A stretch of DNA of 44,413 bases. Source: Methanobrevibacter sp. (GTDB taxonomy: Archaea; Methanobacteriota; Methanobacteria; Methanobacteriales; Methanobacteriaceae). Both the position numbers and the translations under genes were made by a program. The number at the start of each line of letters is the position of its first letter. Position 1 is the first letter of the stretch. This document shows positions 32,433 through 40,194 of this stretch, in pieces. The notes beneath the pieces are model-generated. The model made no database searches and was not told the DNA's origin. It worked only from the letters and a program-made list of their open reading frames with translations. The DNA lies in the NCBI GenBank assembly GCA_017652345.1, contig JAGCBE010000117.1, positions 1 through 44,413 on the forward strand, written 5' to 3'.

Positions 32433-33271
32433 TACACACCACACATTTTAACAAAATCGTCTTCGGAAAGAAGATTGGTTCCCTGCTTGCGGGCCTTCAC
32501 TGCCTTACTAGAAGTGCTATTCACATCAGCAAGAACAAGGTAATCAGTGTCCTTCTTGATAGATTCGTGGATAACACCTCCATTCTTTTCAACCAATGCC
32601 CACAGTTCCTTACGAGGACGAGATGCAGCACCAGTGAAACAGAACGATTTTCCACCAAGAACACCACCAGTCACAACCTTCTTCGGTACAGGATTCTTAA
32701 TGGTAATGAATGTTAGTGTCTTTTCCATATCCTCACGCAGTGCTTCCAAGCCCTGGGCAAGTTTATTAGAGATTGTATCACCAACACCATCACACACAAA
32801 ACGCAAGGGTGATTCAGCATAGGCGAAGAAATCGTTAAAGGTCTTGTACTTCTTGGAATTGATAATGTTTTCAATCACTCGTTCACCAACACCTTCAATG
32901 TTGTAACCAGCAATGAATTGTGCCAAAGTCATTTCCTTGTGAGAATCAAGTTCCTTCTTCATCTTTGCAGCAGAACGCTTTCCCATTCGGTCAATAGAAG
33001 CAATCTTATCCAAATCCATAGTGTAGAGTGAAGAAATAGAATCAATCACACCATTATCAATCAAAGTTTCAATGGTCTTCAATCCAAATTCCTTAGCTTC
33101 AATGGTGCTAGTCCACTTTCCAATTCGTCCAGACATTTTGGACTTACAATATTCATTCACACATTTCAACTGACAATGGTTGTCAGAAAGTCGCAATTCA
33201 CCACCACATACAGGGCATACGGTGGGAAGATTCCATTTGTGGGAAGTGGCGAGAGTTTGGATAATGTTCAT
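32432..33271 (-). CDS. ligA: NAD-dependent DNA ligase, C-terminal subunit (zinc finger, HhH, BRCT)
   Basis: 279 aa from ATG 33271 (MNIIQTLATSHKWNLPTV); an ATG 12 bases earlier lies within the GAGGT ribosome site. It contains the LigA zinc finger (CPVCGG then CVNEYC), helix-hairpin-helix motifs (DRMGKRSAAKMKKEL, GYNIEGVGERVIENII, CDGVGDTISNKLAQGL) and a BRCT domain from about residue 200 (GGKSFCFTGAASRPRKELW). The N-terminal catalytic half is a separate gene at 37317. LigA is split in this way in T5-like phages. The break falls between the OB and zinc-finger domains, and the two halves must presumably assemble. Confidence 0.92.
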   Translation of the reverse strand: MNIIQTLATSHKWNLPTVCPVCGGELRLSDNHCQLKCVNEYCKSKMSGRIGKWTSTIEAKEFGLKTIETLIDNGVIDSISSLYTMDLDKIASIDRMGKRSAAKMKKELDSHKEMTLAQFIAGYNIEGVGERVIENIINSKKYKTFNDFFAYAESPLRFVCDGVGDTISNKLAQGLEALREDMEKTLTFITIKNPVPKKVVTGGVLGGKSFCFTGAASRPRKELWALVEKNGGVIHESIKKDTDYLVLADVNSTSSKAVKARKQGTNLLSEDDFVKMCGV

Positions 33272-33301
33272 TTGATACCTCATTGGTTAGTTTCTAAGTA
33301 T

Positions 33302-33330
33302 AATATAGAAAAAAACATCCATTCTGTCAA
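33302..33330 (-). promoter_or_regulatory. Promoter overlapping a terminator hairpin (ligase-C operon)
   Basis: Minus strand: TTGACA (33325-33330), 17-base spacer, TATATT (33302-33307). Seven-bp stem (33317-33323 with 33329-33335) followed by a run of T residues. Confidence 0.82.
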
Positions 33331-33368
33331 TGGATATTTGTTAATAATTGGTAAAAATAAGTTTACAT

Positions 33369-34076
33369 TTAAACACCGAAATCAGATAACATAGACAATT
33401 TTTTAAGCCCATAGTCTTTAAATTTTTGTCTAATTTTTTCTTCTTCTTTTTCCAATTCTTCTCTTTTTCTTGAAAGTTCGTTCATCTGTTCTTTATATGT
33501 CAATAAAACAGGGTCTTCAAATGTTTCAATTAGACAGTTAAAACTTCTATGGATTTCATTAAGTTTATCACTCAATACTTCAATCATTTGACCAAAAGGT
33601 ATGATCTTAACTTCAGTGTGTTTGAAATGTGCTCTTGTGAGATAATGTTTATTAAAACCATTCTTATTCATTGTATAATCATTGAACACTTGAATGAAGC
33701 TATATGGATTATAGTCTCTTGAATCTACTGTCCAATATTCAATATTCATTACTTCCGCTTGTTTAAAATCCAAATCATCTGATGGTACAGTAATTGTTGC
33801 AGACAATAGATAATTTTCAGGCGAAATTAGATTTTCAAATGGTTTAAATTTTTCACCCAATTGTTTTAATTTGAGTTCAAACCTAATATTGGTATGTTTT
33901 TGGTTCATTAGAATATTATTGAACCAATTATAATTTAAAGAGTTTAATCCCAACTTAGTTTTAATATCATCGTAATAATCTCTACTGAAGATTGATACAA
34001 TTTCTGAATGTTCTTTAGGTTGTGGTGGCTGTGGTTGCCATTCTACATAATCTATCATAGCTTTCGGATATGACAT
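33369..34076 (-). CDS. Large DF-tail family protein (235 aa)
   Basis: 235 aa. Pro/Gln-rich start (MSYPKAMIDYVEWQPQPPQP), beta-rich body, long charged coiled coil (YKEQMNELSRKREELEKEEE) and end KKLSMLSDFGV. Last gene of the operon from 35010, so no gene uses its tail for translation. One-base overlap (TAATG) with the preceding gene. Confidence 0.7.
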   Translation of the reverse strand: MSYPKAMIDYVEWQPQPPQPKEHSEIVSIFSRDYYDDIKTKLGLNSLNYNWFNNILMNQKHTNIRFELKLKQLGEKFKPFENLISPENYLLSATITVPSDDLDFKQAEVMNIEYWTVDSRDYNPYSFIQVFNDYTMNKNGFNKHYLTRAHFKHTEVKIIPFGQMIEVLSDKLNEIHRSFNCLIETFEDPVLLTYKEQMNELSRKREELEKEEEKIRQKFKDYGLKKLSMLSDFGV

Positions 34077-34456
34077 TAATCTTCCCCTAATTGAAATTTG
34101 TCTTCAATAAAATCTTCACTGATTTCTTTTTTCTTTCGTTCAATTTCATACATTCTCTTTGATATCTTAATGGAATCAACAATTTCCTTAATATGTTGTT
34201 TCATATATTCAAGGTCAAATGTATTATTATTAAAATACCTATAATCTACTGTATAACGTTGTTCCCACCAAAGAACTTCATCTGTTTTTAATTTATAAAA
34301 ACCTAAACGATAATTATTTAAAGTATTATCATTTTCAAATAGATAGCTATTGTCAAATGTAATTTGATTTGTATTTTTACCAAAATGAGTGACTGTGCAA
34401 CCTAACTTGATTGCATAGTCAATGAATTCAGTCATTTGTTTATAATCAATTTGCAT
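34076..34456 (-). CDS. DF-tail family protein with extra C-terminal segment (126 aa)
   Basis: 126 aa. MQIDYKQMTEFIDYAIKLGC, then strands, then a helix MYEIERKKKEISEDF followed by twelve more residues (IEDKFQLGED at the end). The DF is thus internal, while the ribosome site for the next gene (AGGGGA) comes from the added segment. This separates tail from ribosome site. Confidence 0.68.
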   Translation of the reverse strand: MQIDYKQMTEFIDYAIKLGCTVTHFGKNTNQITFDNSYLFENDNTLNNYRLGFYKLKTDEVLWWEQRYTVDYRYFNNNTFDLEYMKQHIKEIVDSIKISKRMYEIERKKKEISEDFIEDKFQLGED

Positions 34457-34631
34457 CTGTTTCTATACTATATTCGTAATTTGGTTCCGGATTCTTCTTG
34501 AAATTTTCCACAATGACATTAGCTTGTTCAATTGTCATATTAGGATAGATTCCAATACAAATCTTATTGGTTGTTTCACCATTCAACTTAGTTAAATTAC
34601 CGTTGAGATATGTCTTCCAAATTTTAACCAT
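34446..34631 (-). CDS. Small hypothetical protein (61 aa)
   Basis: 61 aa from ATG 34631 (MVKIWKTYLNGNLTKLNGET), with GGAG seven bases upstream; a much longer in-frame opening to 34781 overlaps the preceding gene and is rejected. Contains a short helix (TIEQANVIVENFKKNP). No family recognised. Confidence 0.62.
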   Translation of the reverse strand: MVKIWKTYLNGNLTKLNGETTNKICIGIYPNMTIEQANVIVENFKKNPEPNYEYSIETDAN

Positions 34632-34641
34632 AATTAACTCC

Positions 34642-35010
34642 TTACATTGTAAGCATTGTTGCCAACTTCGTAATCTTCTTGTCCTTAATTTCAGGACTAT
34701 CGGTTCCTGCATAGACCTGGACTGCAGCACTAAGCCACTGCCGGCATTCTTCACATTCCATTCGTTCAAATGCAGTATCAACCAAAGTCTGAATCTTCAA
34801 ACCATGCTGCAAGAATGCCTTCAATCTACGATAGAACTTATCCACATCCTTGATTCGTTTCAGCTGTGCAGTTGCAGCGATTACCGGATTAGGTCGCTTC
34901 CAACAATCTTCAGCTCGCATATTGTCCTTCGGTTCAGGATAGTAGTATTCATAGTTCTTTGCGAACTTATAAATGAAGTCCTTCTGTTCAATTGTTCCTT
35001 CTTGTGCCAT
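34642..35010 (-). CDS. Hypothetical protein (122 aa)
   Basis: 122 aa from ATG 35010 (MAQEGTIEQKDFIYKFAKN), with GGCGG upstream; an in-frame ATG at 35046 lies on the -10 box and is rejected. Helical, with three cysteines (ECEECRQWL and an earlier DCW) and a basic stretch (AQLKRIKDVDKFYRRLKAFL). Codons richer in G and C than in the next genes. May be a small DNA-associated protein; this is a guess from charge. Confidence 0.7.
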   Translation of the reverse strand: MAQEGTIEQKDFIYKFAKNYEYYYPEPKDNMRAEDCWKRPNPVIAATAQLKRIKDVDKFYRRLKAFLQHGLKIQTLVDTAFERMECEECRQWLSAAVQVYAGTDSPEIKDKKITKLATMLTM

Positions 35011-35044
35011 AATGTTACCGCCTTTTTTAATTGTTTGTATGTAC

Positions 35045-35073
35045 AATATATAAACTTAATCTAAGTTTGTCAA
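35045..35073 (-). promoter_or_regulatory. Promoter of the operon 35010-33369
   Basis: Minus strand: TTGACA (35068-35073), 17-base spacer, TATATT (35045-35050). Confidence 0.82.
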
Positions 35074-35095
35074 TAAACTTTTAGTTAAAATTAAT

Positions 35096-35632
35096 TTACA
35101 TTTCCTTATATTTCTTATAAATCAATTTAAAATAAAATTCATTTTCGCTATCAGTCAAACCTTCAAACTTATTAATCTTCATCATGTAGTTAATAAATTC
35201 CTTTTCAGTCATTCTAGTTAGACTTCTAATACTTGATGAAGACAAATACATCTTATCTTGGTTCGTGGTCAAATAGACTGTTTTGATACACGAATCAATT
35301 TTATGAGTATACCATTCTTGTGACATTTCACTTTCCAAATCAGAACCATTGCGAAGTCCTTTAACGATTTTGAATGAAAGATTTTCTTTACAATAGTCAG
35401 CAAGCATTTTGTCTTTTGGTAGAATTTCCACCTTATAAACTTCGCTATCCAATCCCATTTCAGTAATAATTGTTTGAATCATTACTTTCCTAGCAGTACT
35501 TGAAAGCTGATATTGTTTGCTGGGATTATCTGCGACAAGCAATGTAACACCACCAAACAGATTTGCTGCCCTTAGAGCTATGTCTAAATGACCAGAATGG
35601 AATGGATTAAATGAACCTGGGTAAATAATCAT
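35096..35632 (-). CDS. coaD: Phosphopantetheine adenylyltransferase-like (CoaD) nucleotidyltransferase
   Basis: 178 aa. YPGSFNPFHSGHLDIALRAA (4-23) is the nucleotidyltransferase motif in its CoaD form; ADNPSKQYQLSSTAR, FKIVKGLRNGSDLESEM (CoaD's V-x-GLR-x-x-x-D-x-E) and YLSSSSIRSL follow. CoaD transfers AMP from ATP to 4'-phosphopantetheine in coenzyme A synthesis. The C-terminal 40 residues are less typical. It could instead use another substrate; the GLR motif favours CoaD. Start overlaps the DF-tail gene as ATGA with AAGGA in the tail codons. Confidence 0.82.
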   Translation of the reverse strand: MIIYPGSFNPFHSGHLDIALRAANLFGGVTLLVADNPSKQYQLSSTARKVMIQTIITEMGLDSEVYKVEILPKDKMLADYCKENLSFKIVKGLRNGSDLESEMSQEWYTHKIDSCIKTVYLTTNQDKMYLSSSSIRSLTRMTEKEFINYMMKINKFEGLTDSENEFYFKLIYKKYKEM

Positions 35633-36078
35633 ACGAAGTCCTTTTCTAATTCGTTTTTCTTCATTTCTGATTCTTGAAGTTTAAAAATTTTTATGATACT
35701 ATTAAGTTCACGAACTATATCACCAAATGTTGCACCCATTATATACCATTGGGTATCATATATGTGAGTATAAGTTTTGAATTTTTCCATAAAGTCATTT
35801 TGGTTTAAAAATCCCCTATAATTTTCACATTCAAAATGGAATTTACATTCTCTAGCATTGAACCATAAAGTAATCTTTAAATATCTATCAGCATCAATGG
35901 TTGCAATTTCATATCTAACTCTAGCCCAATTGTTACCTGTTTCAGGGTCATAATTCATATTTGTATATTTGGCAAGTTGAGTAAACCACTTGTCAATTTC
36001 ATCTTTGTCCGCCAAATCCAACCAGTTATTTGGACAAAGTAAATTATCAAATACGAATTTTTGTTTTTTATAATTCAT
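35629..36078 (-). CDS. DF-tail family protein (149 aa)
   Basis: 149 aa. MNYKKQKFVFDNLLCPNNWL, a beta-rich middle (YLKITLWFNARECKFHFECE), a short DTQWYIMGATFGDIVRELN segment and a lysine-rich helix ending KKNELEKDFV. Its tail codons form the CoaD ribosome site. Confidence 0.7.
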   Translation of the reverse strand: MNYKKQKFVFDNLLCPNNWLDLADKDEIDKWFTQLAKYTNMNYDPETGNNWARVRYEIATIDADRYLKITLWFNARECKFHFECENYRGFLNQNDFMEKFKTYTHIYDTQWYIMGATFGDIVRELNSIIKIFKLQESEMKKNELEKDFV

Positions 36079-36084
36079 TAGTTC

Positions 36085-36318
36085 TTAGATTACATTCCAA
36101 GTGATTGTATAATTTTTACCAAATCTAGAAAATGAATAGGTTGCATTTGTTTTATTGAATTTTAAATCAAATGGTTCATGAAAACTATTCATTTCCATTA
36201 GCGTCTTGAGGTCTGTTTCAATTACTCCAATTCCTTCTTCAATAGAATTGATTGTAACAGTCGGTCCCCACTGATTTGTATTAGAACCATCGCAAATTGT
36301 TCTTGTAATTTTTGCCAT
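36085..36318 (-). CDS. Small beta-rich hypothetical protein (77 aa)
   Basis: 77 aa from ATG 36318 (MAKITRTICDGSNTNQWG), preceded by GGAGGT. Mainly beta: GPTVTINSIEEGIGVIET, FDLKFNKTNATYSFSRFG, NYTITWNVI. The position six bases before the next ATG is typical. First gene of the coaD operon. Unknown function. Confidence 0.66.
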   Translation of the reverse strand: MAKITRTICDGSNTNQWGPTVTINSIEEGIGVIETDLKTLMEMNSFHEPFDLKFNKTNATYSFSRFGKNYTITWNVI

Positions 36319-36372
36319 TGTTACCTCCAAATTAAAATTCATAGCCTTCGGCATACTTGCTATTTAAGTAAT

Positions 36373-36401
36373 AAAATAGAAAATTATTATAAAACTGTTA
36401 A
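36373..36401 (-). promoter_or_regulatory. Promoter of the coaD operon
   Basis: Minus strand: TTAACA (36396-36401), 17-base spacer ending TTTTC, TATTTT (36373-36378). Follows the homing endonuclease gene. Confidence 0.6.
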
Positions 36402-36412
36402 TAATACTTTAG

Positions 36413-37279
36413 TTAATTTTTATTAACATATTCCCATTTTAATTTTTCTCCAGTAATTGGATCTTTACCTGCAGTTTCACGATGTCCATGTAAAACTTCA
36501 ACGATTTTTGACGCTTGCACTGCCCACTTCTTTGCTTCTTCAATAGTTTTAAATTCCATTCCATTATTAATACATCTAATAGGTTTATAACGATTTTCCC
36601 AAGGATTCCAACCAGCAGAAACTTTCTCCTTATATTTTTGTTGCGACAGTTTTCTTTGCTCTTCTATCTTTTTCGGATCTGACCAAGTCTTTAAATTAGT
36701 TTGTCTAATTTTCTCTCGCCATTCAGGTTTATCTTTATTTTCTTGTATATTTTTTCTTAATGTTTCGCAACATTTATTATAATAATCGTTATTATTTTTT
36801 AAAGCATTTGATGTTGCAATAGATTTTTTGTGTTTTATATCAGGTCTATTAAAAGTTTTACTTAATTTTTCGCCAATTTCTTTTCTTTCTTCTTCAGTTC
36901 TATTTTTCCACACAGTTTTTAAACTCTCAGAGTGTAATTTTCTTCTTTCTTCTGTAAAAACTGAAGTATTAAATTCATTTCTAATTTGTTCATATACTTT
37001 TGAAGAAACTTTAAAATTTCTATTATTTGTATTTAATGATAAAAAACACCACATAGCACAGGCCATTTCTTTGCAAGGCCATATTTTATAGCATAAAAGA
37101 TGTGCTATAAAATGTTCTCTAGCAGTTAATAATACAAAATTATGTTTATTATTTGTATACTGTGGATATATAGATTTAGGGAATATATGATGTTTTTCAT
37201 AATATATTCCATTATGTTTCTGTCTGTTTTCTTTTATTGCTCTGTTTACTAATTGTATATAAATTCTTCTGTAATTCAT
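36413..37279 (-). CDS. HNH homing endonuclease with NUMOD-type DNA-binding repeats
   Basis: 288 aa. HNH core near the start: YYEKHHIFPKSIYPQYTNNK then HNFVLLTAREHFIAHLLCYK. This is followed by NUMOD3-like repeats rich in (E/R)-R-K and (K/T)-T-W (TEERRKLHSESLKTVW, KIRQTNLKTWSDPKKIEEQR) and a C-terminal NUMOD1/IENR1-like helix-turn-helix (KPIRCINNGMEFKTIEEAKK). It is a free-standing homing endonuclease, very AT rich, placed directly after the ligase N-terminal gene and so likely connected with the splitting of the ligase. TATAAATA lies at 37284-37291, overlapping its start region. Confidence 0.9.
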   Translation of the reverse strand: MNYRRIYIQLVNRAIKENRQKHNGIYYEKHHIFPKSIYPQYTNNKHNFVLLTAREHFIAHLLCYKIWPCKEMACAMWCFLSLNTNNRNFKVSSKVYEQIRNEFNTSVFTEERRKLHSESLKTVWKNRTEEERKEIGEKLSKTFNRPDIKHKKSIATSNALKNNNDYYNKCCETLRKNIQENKDKPEWREKIRQTNLKTWSDPKKIEEQRKLSQQKYKEKVSAGWNPWENRYKPIRCINNGMEFKTIEEAKKWAVQASKIVEVLHGHRETAGKDPITGEKLKWEYVNKN

Positions 37280-37316
37280 ATATTATTTATAATAAATGGA
37301 ACTTTAACCCCTATGG

Positions 37317-38423
37317 CTATTGTTCATATTCAGGAGCATATTTACCGGTTGTTACATCTTTAACAATTTTAGGGATAATCATACCACATCTACAGACCAA
37401 AATTTTATGACCAATCTCAAGTCCCATAGTTTCCAACATCTTAACATTACAAAGAGAAGCTTTAGAAATGGTTGCCCCTTGCAAATCAATTTTTGAAAAA
37501 TGGGCAACAGGAGTGAGTGTTCCGTTTCGGACCTGCCATTCAATGTTTTCCAAAATCGTTTCCTTGTAAACCTTCGCCGGCTTCAATGCAATGTTGGTCT
37601 TGGGGCGTTCATTTTGCATATCCTTCATATCAATGCGATTTTGCTTCCAAACAATTCCGTCAATATCGTATTCAAGATTGTCAAAATCATCAAACACACT
37701 ATTGAGGTATTCCATTGCAGACTTACCAGTAAGGTCCTTGAAGAAACGATATTCAGCAACCTTAAATCCATTAGATTCAAGGAACGAAATCAGATTTTGC
37801 TGAGTACCAAATTCTTCATCGGGAGAAAGATACTGAGCATCATAGCAAACCACATCAAGATATTCACAACCAGAACCATCAAGATGCTTCATAATGCCAC
37901 TAGCACCATTGCGGCAATTCTTAAATTCAGGGAAATACTTTTCCTTGTTTTTACGAGAAAGAAGAACTTCACCACGAACATCACCTGTGTAATTGGTATT
38001 CAATTTGAGAGGAACAAAATTCATCTTCTTAACATTTTCAGTAATGTCATCACCATAGTCACCATCACCACGGCTAGCAGCCTGAACAAGTTCACCATTC
38101 ACATAGGTAAGACGAACACTATTACCATCCATCTTGTGACCAGCAAGAACCATAGAATTATCAATCGTTGTAATCCAGCCATTCATTTCCTGTTCAGTAT
38201 TAGCCTTGTTCTGGCTACCCATTTTAATGTTGTGTTTGACCTTCTTGAAACCTTCAGTATGGTCAGAACCAATCTTCGTGGTAAGCAATTCGTTATCAGG
38301 GTCAAGCATGGTGAGTTCATCAACCAATGCATCAAATTCACCATCACTAATTACAGGCTGGTGATTGTAGTAGAGTTCCTGGTGTTTACGGATTTCGGTT
38401 TCAAGAATTTCAATACGAGTCAT
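37317..38423 (-). CDS. ligA: NAD-dependent DNA ligase, N-terminal catalytic subunit
   Basis: 368 aa. Domain Ia (YYNHQPVISDGEFDALVDEL, 18-37) binds the NMN half of NAD+. The adenylation domain holds catalytic Lys97 in GHKMDGNSVRL, then ASRGDGDYGDDITENV, GEVLLSRKN and DIDGIVWKQ. The OB fold runs from GTLTPVAHFSKIDLQGATIS to GHKILVCRCGMIIPKIV, and the gene ends just after it (EYEQ, TAG stop). The zinc-finger, HhH and BRCT domains are encoded 4 kb away at 32432. It links NAD+ supply to phage replication. Strong terminator-promoter module upstream. Confidence 0.95.
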   Translation of the reverse strand: MTRIEILETEIRKHQELYYNHQPVISDGEFDALVDELTMLDPDNELLTTKIGSDHTEGFKKVKHNIKMGSQNKANTEQEMNGWITTIDNSMVLAGHKMDGNSVRLTYVNGELVQAASRGDGDYGDDITENVKKMNFVPLKLNTNYTGDVRGEVLLSRKNKEKYFPEFKNCRNGASGIMKHLDGSGCEYLDVVCYDAQYLSPDEEFGTQQNLISFLESNGFKVAEYRFFKDLTGKSAMEYLNSVFDDFDNLEYDIDGIVWKQNRIDMKDMQNERPKTNIALKPAKVYKETILENIEWQVRNGTLTPVAHFSKIDLQGATISKASLCNVKMLETMGLEIGHKILVCRCGMIIPKIVKDVTTGKYAPEYEQ

Positions 38424-38452
38424 TGTTTACCTCTTGTTGTTGGTTTGATTAT

Positions 38453-38481
38453 AATATAGAAAAATCATTGGCATCTGTCAA
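38453..38481 (-). promoter_or_regulatory. Promoter overlapping a terminator hairpin (ligase-N)
   Basis: Minus strand: TTGACA (38476-38481), 17-base spacer, TATATT (38453-38458). Nine-bp perfect stem (38462-38470 with 38479-38487), then TTTTT. Confidence 0.88.
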
Positions 38482-38511
38482 TGATTTAAACTTATTTTTA
38501 TGTAAAATTTT

Positions 38512-38871
38512 TTAAATATTTCGCACACCACGCGACTTCATAAATTCCTTAATCAGGTTATTTCTACGAATGGTAGAACTACTAACACAAGTATTGCTGC
38601 CTCCACCATAATCAAATGTGAAAGATTCGTTGTGGATGTTAATGGACTTCACATACTGCTTGTCATTTACAGAATTTCTCTTGGTTACACAATAAAGATT
38701 TTCTGTACCATTAAAGCAACCAATAGCAAGGAGCTTAATTTTATCTTCTTCCGTTTCATTATGGAACTTAACAATTGCCACATTGTCATTATCTACGATA
38801 AGTTCACACACTTCAGCAATAGCAGGAACCTTGGTGATTACTTTGGAATCGGTTTCAGATTTCTTTCTCAT
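38512..38871 (-). CDS. Hypothetical protein (119 aa), single-gene unit
   Basis: 119 aa, basic start (MRKKSETDSKVITK), two beta sheets (CELIVDNDNVAIVKFHNETE, LAIGCFNGTENLYCVTKRN), a GGGSNTCVSSSTIRRNN segment and a basic helical end. It has its own promoter and is followed by the ligase module's hairpin, so it is expressed alone. Codons GC-richer than in the tail-family genes. No family recognised. Confidence 0.74.
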   Translation of the reverse strand: MRKKSETDSKVITKVPAIAEVCELIVDNDNVAIVKFHNETEEDKIKLLAIGCFNGTENLYCVTKRNSVNDKQYVKSINIHNESFTFDYGGGSNTCVSSSTIRRNNLIKEFMKSRGVRNI

Positions 38872-38900
38872 ATTGTTACCTCGTTGTTAGTTGTTTGATA

Positions 38901-38915
38901 AATGGAATTTCCATT
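38901..38915. repeat. Palindrome in a leader
   Basis: AATGGAA-A-TTCCATT (as read on the minus strand) in the 5' leader of the gene at 38871. The matching place in the leader at 43608 is AATGAAAATTCAATT, a degraded form. It may be an operator or a leader hairpin. Confidence 0.45.
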
Positions 38916-38924
38916 CTAAGTTTA

Positions 38925-38953
38925 AATATAGAAAAATCACTGACACCTGTCAA
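38925..38953 (-). promoter_or_regulatory. Promoter overlapping a terminator hairpin
   Basis: Minus strand: TTGACA (38948-38953), 17-base spacer, TATATT (38925-38930). Stem 38934-38945 with 38948-38959, followed by TTTTT. The flanking 115 bases are nearly identical to the module at 43661. Confidence 0.88.
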
Positions 38954-38985
38954 TGATTTAAACTTATTTCTATGTAAATTTTTGT

Positions 38986-39363
38986 TTACTTTTTAAAATC
39001 TTTCTCAATTTCTTTCAATTTGTTCTTTTCTTTATATAATTTTATGTCTTTTTCTACTTCACAATACATTTTTGGAAGAACTTCGTCTACAATCACATCC
39101 AATAATTCAGGAGTTAATTGTCCAAGTTTATATGTTTTTTGTCTTTGTCTACCAACAGAACATTTTCTTGAATGGTCTCCAGCTCCAGACACAACCATAA
39201 AGTTATTTTCTTTACCCCTTGAATTATCAAAGAACATAGCTGTAAAAACATTCAATCCGGATTCATGAACCCACGATAATTTTGTGTGTTTATAAATTCC
39301 TGAAATTTCGTGTTCAATGTCTTTCTTTTGCTTAATATAGGATATTACTTCTACTCTAGTCAT
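38986..39363 (-). CDS. DF-tail family protein (125 aa), operon end
   Basis: 125 aa. MTRVEVISYIKQKKDIEHEI, strands including LNVFTAMFFDNSRGKENNFM and VVSGAG, a basic KCSVGRQRQKTYKLGQL stretch, and a helix ending LKEIEKDFKK. Last of the long tail-family operon. Its tail is kept although no gene follows closely. Confidence 0.7.
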   Translation of the reverse strand: MTRVEVISYIKQKKDIEHEISGIYKHTKLSWVHESGLNVFTAMFFDNSRGKENNFMVVSGAGDHSRKCSVGRQRQKTYKLGQLTPELLDVIVDEVLPKMYCEVEKDIKLYKEKNKLKEIEKDFKK

Positions 39364-39713
39364 TTGAAATCCTCTTCAACTTGGTTCTTTTTAATGTCTA
39401 CTAAAATCTTCTTATAATTTTGAATAAACATTAAAAGACATTTTTCAAATTCATCTTTATCTTTCGTTCTATAACAGGGTTGATTTTTGGTTAAAACTCC
39501 ATCCTTACCAAAGATAAAACATTCTGTAAAGACTTTTGCAACTGTTGGTGTAGTTTCTCCTGTATCATAGTCCCATACTAAAGCACAAACTTGATATTGA
39601 CCTCTTGGATATTTTAACACAGCATCACATCTAATATAACCAGTACCATCACCGGATGTATAAATGAATTCAGAATATTTTTTACAAATTTTTTCATATT
39701 CTTCTTTAGTCAT
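39360..39713 (-). CDS. DF-tail family protein (117 aa)
   Basis: 117 aa from ATG 39713 (MTKEEYEKICKKYSEFIYTS); an upstream TTG at 39719 is less likely given AAAGGA spacing. GDGTGYIRCDAVLKYPRGQY, then DEFEKCLLMFIQNYKKILVD and the end KKNQVEEDFK. Clear paralogue of the protein at 15779. GAG-GAT-TTC-AAA-TGA carries the next gene's site. Confidence 0.73.
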   Translation of the reverse strand: MTKEEYEKICKKYSEFIYTSGDGTGYIRCDAVLKYPRGQYQVCALVWDYDTGETTPTVAKVFTECFIFGKDGVLTKNQPCYRTKDKDEFEKCLLMFIQNYKKILVDIKKNQVEEDFK

Positions 39714-40194
39714 TTTCAAAATCCTTTTCTATTTCTGCTTTTCGTTTTTTAATAAAAGCTTCTTTTTTACTTAATTTAATGTCTTCATTGGTTCTAACAG
39801 ATTGTATAAAGTCACTCATTCTTATAAATGTATGGATTAGGTCATCTTTATACCACAATTCATATACAATCCCTTCAAAATCAGTAATACCATTATCATT
39901 TGAATAATGTTGAACTTTTTTGACTTTCAATCTGCTTTCAAGTGGTTTTGAAGCAAACAACATTTGAAGTTCTCTAGGTAATTTCGTTCTAGAATACATG
40001 AACAAAGGCATTTCACCAAAGGAGGTATGTTTTTCAATTGTATCGTGAATTACATCCAGTTCATCATCAGTAAAAACTGGGTCAAATGCAATCTTATAAT
40101 TTGACCTTTGGTTCAAATACCAAATTAACATTATTAAAGCAAATGAACAAAATATCCCAAATGGAATTAGTATAATCAAAGCTACTACGAACAT
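39706..40194 (-). CDS. Membrane-anchored DF-tail family protein (162 aa)
   Basis: 162 aa. An N-terminal hydrophobic helix (VVALIILIPFGIFCSFALIM) is followed by a cytoplasmic-type domain (TDDELDVIHDTIEKHTSFGE, SRLKVKKVQHYSNDNGI) and a helix ending KRKAEIEKDFEND. One of two family members with a membrane anchor (the other is at 42391). Confidence 0.7.
   Translation of the reverse strand: MFVVALIILIPFGIFCSFALIMLIWYLNQRSNYKIAFDPVFTDDELDVIHDTIEKHTSFGEMPLFMYSRTKLPRELQMLFASKPLESRLKVKKVQHYSNDNGITDFEGIVYELWYKDDLIHTFIRMSDFIQSVRTNEDIKLSKKEAFIKKRKAEIEKDFEND

Noticed and set aside
34446..34781. Longer 111-aa version of the 61-aa gene
   Set aside because: Its first 50 codons overlap the preceding gene, lack a ribosome site and have a shadow-like composition; the ATG at 34631 has GGAG.
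37284..37291. T4-like late promoter (TATAAATA) for the HNH gene
   Set aside because: The box is so close to the ATG at 37279 that transcription would start inside the gene; kept only as a remark in other entries.
36413..38423. Group I intron or intein joining the two ligase halves
   Set aside because: Each half has its own stop or start, ribosome site and promoter, there are no intein splice-site residues, and eight other genes lie between.
37500..38459. 319-codon plus-strand frame opposite the ligase gene
   Set aside because: Antisense to conserved LigA motifs and runs through its promoter.
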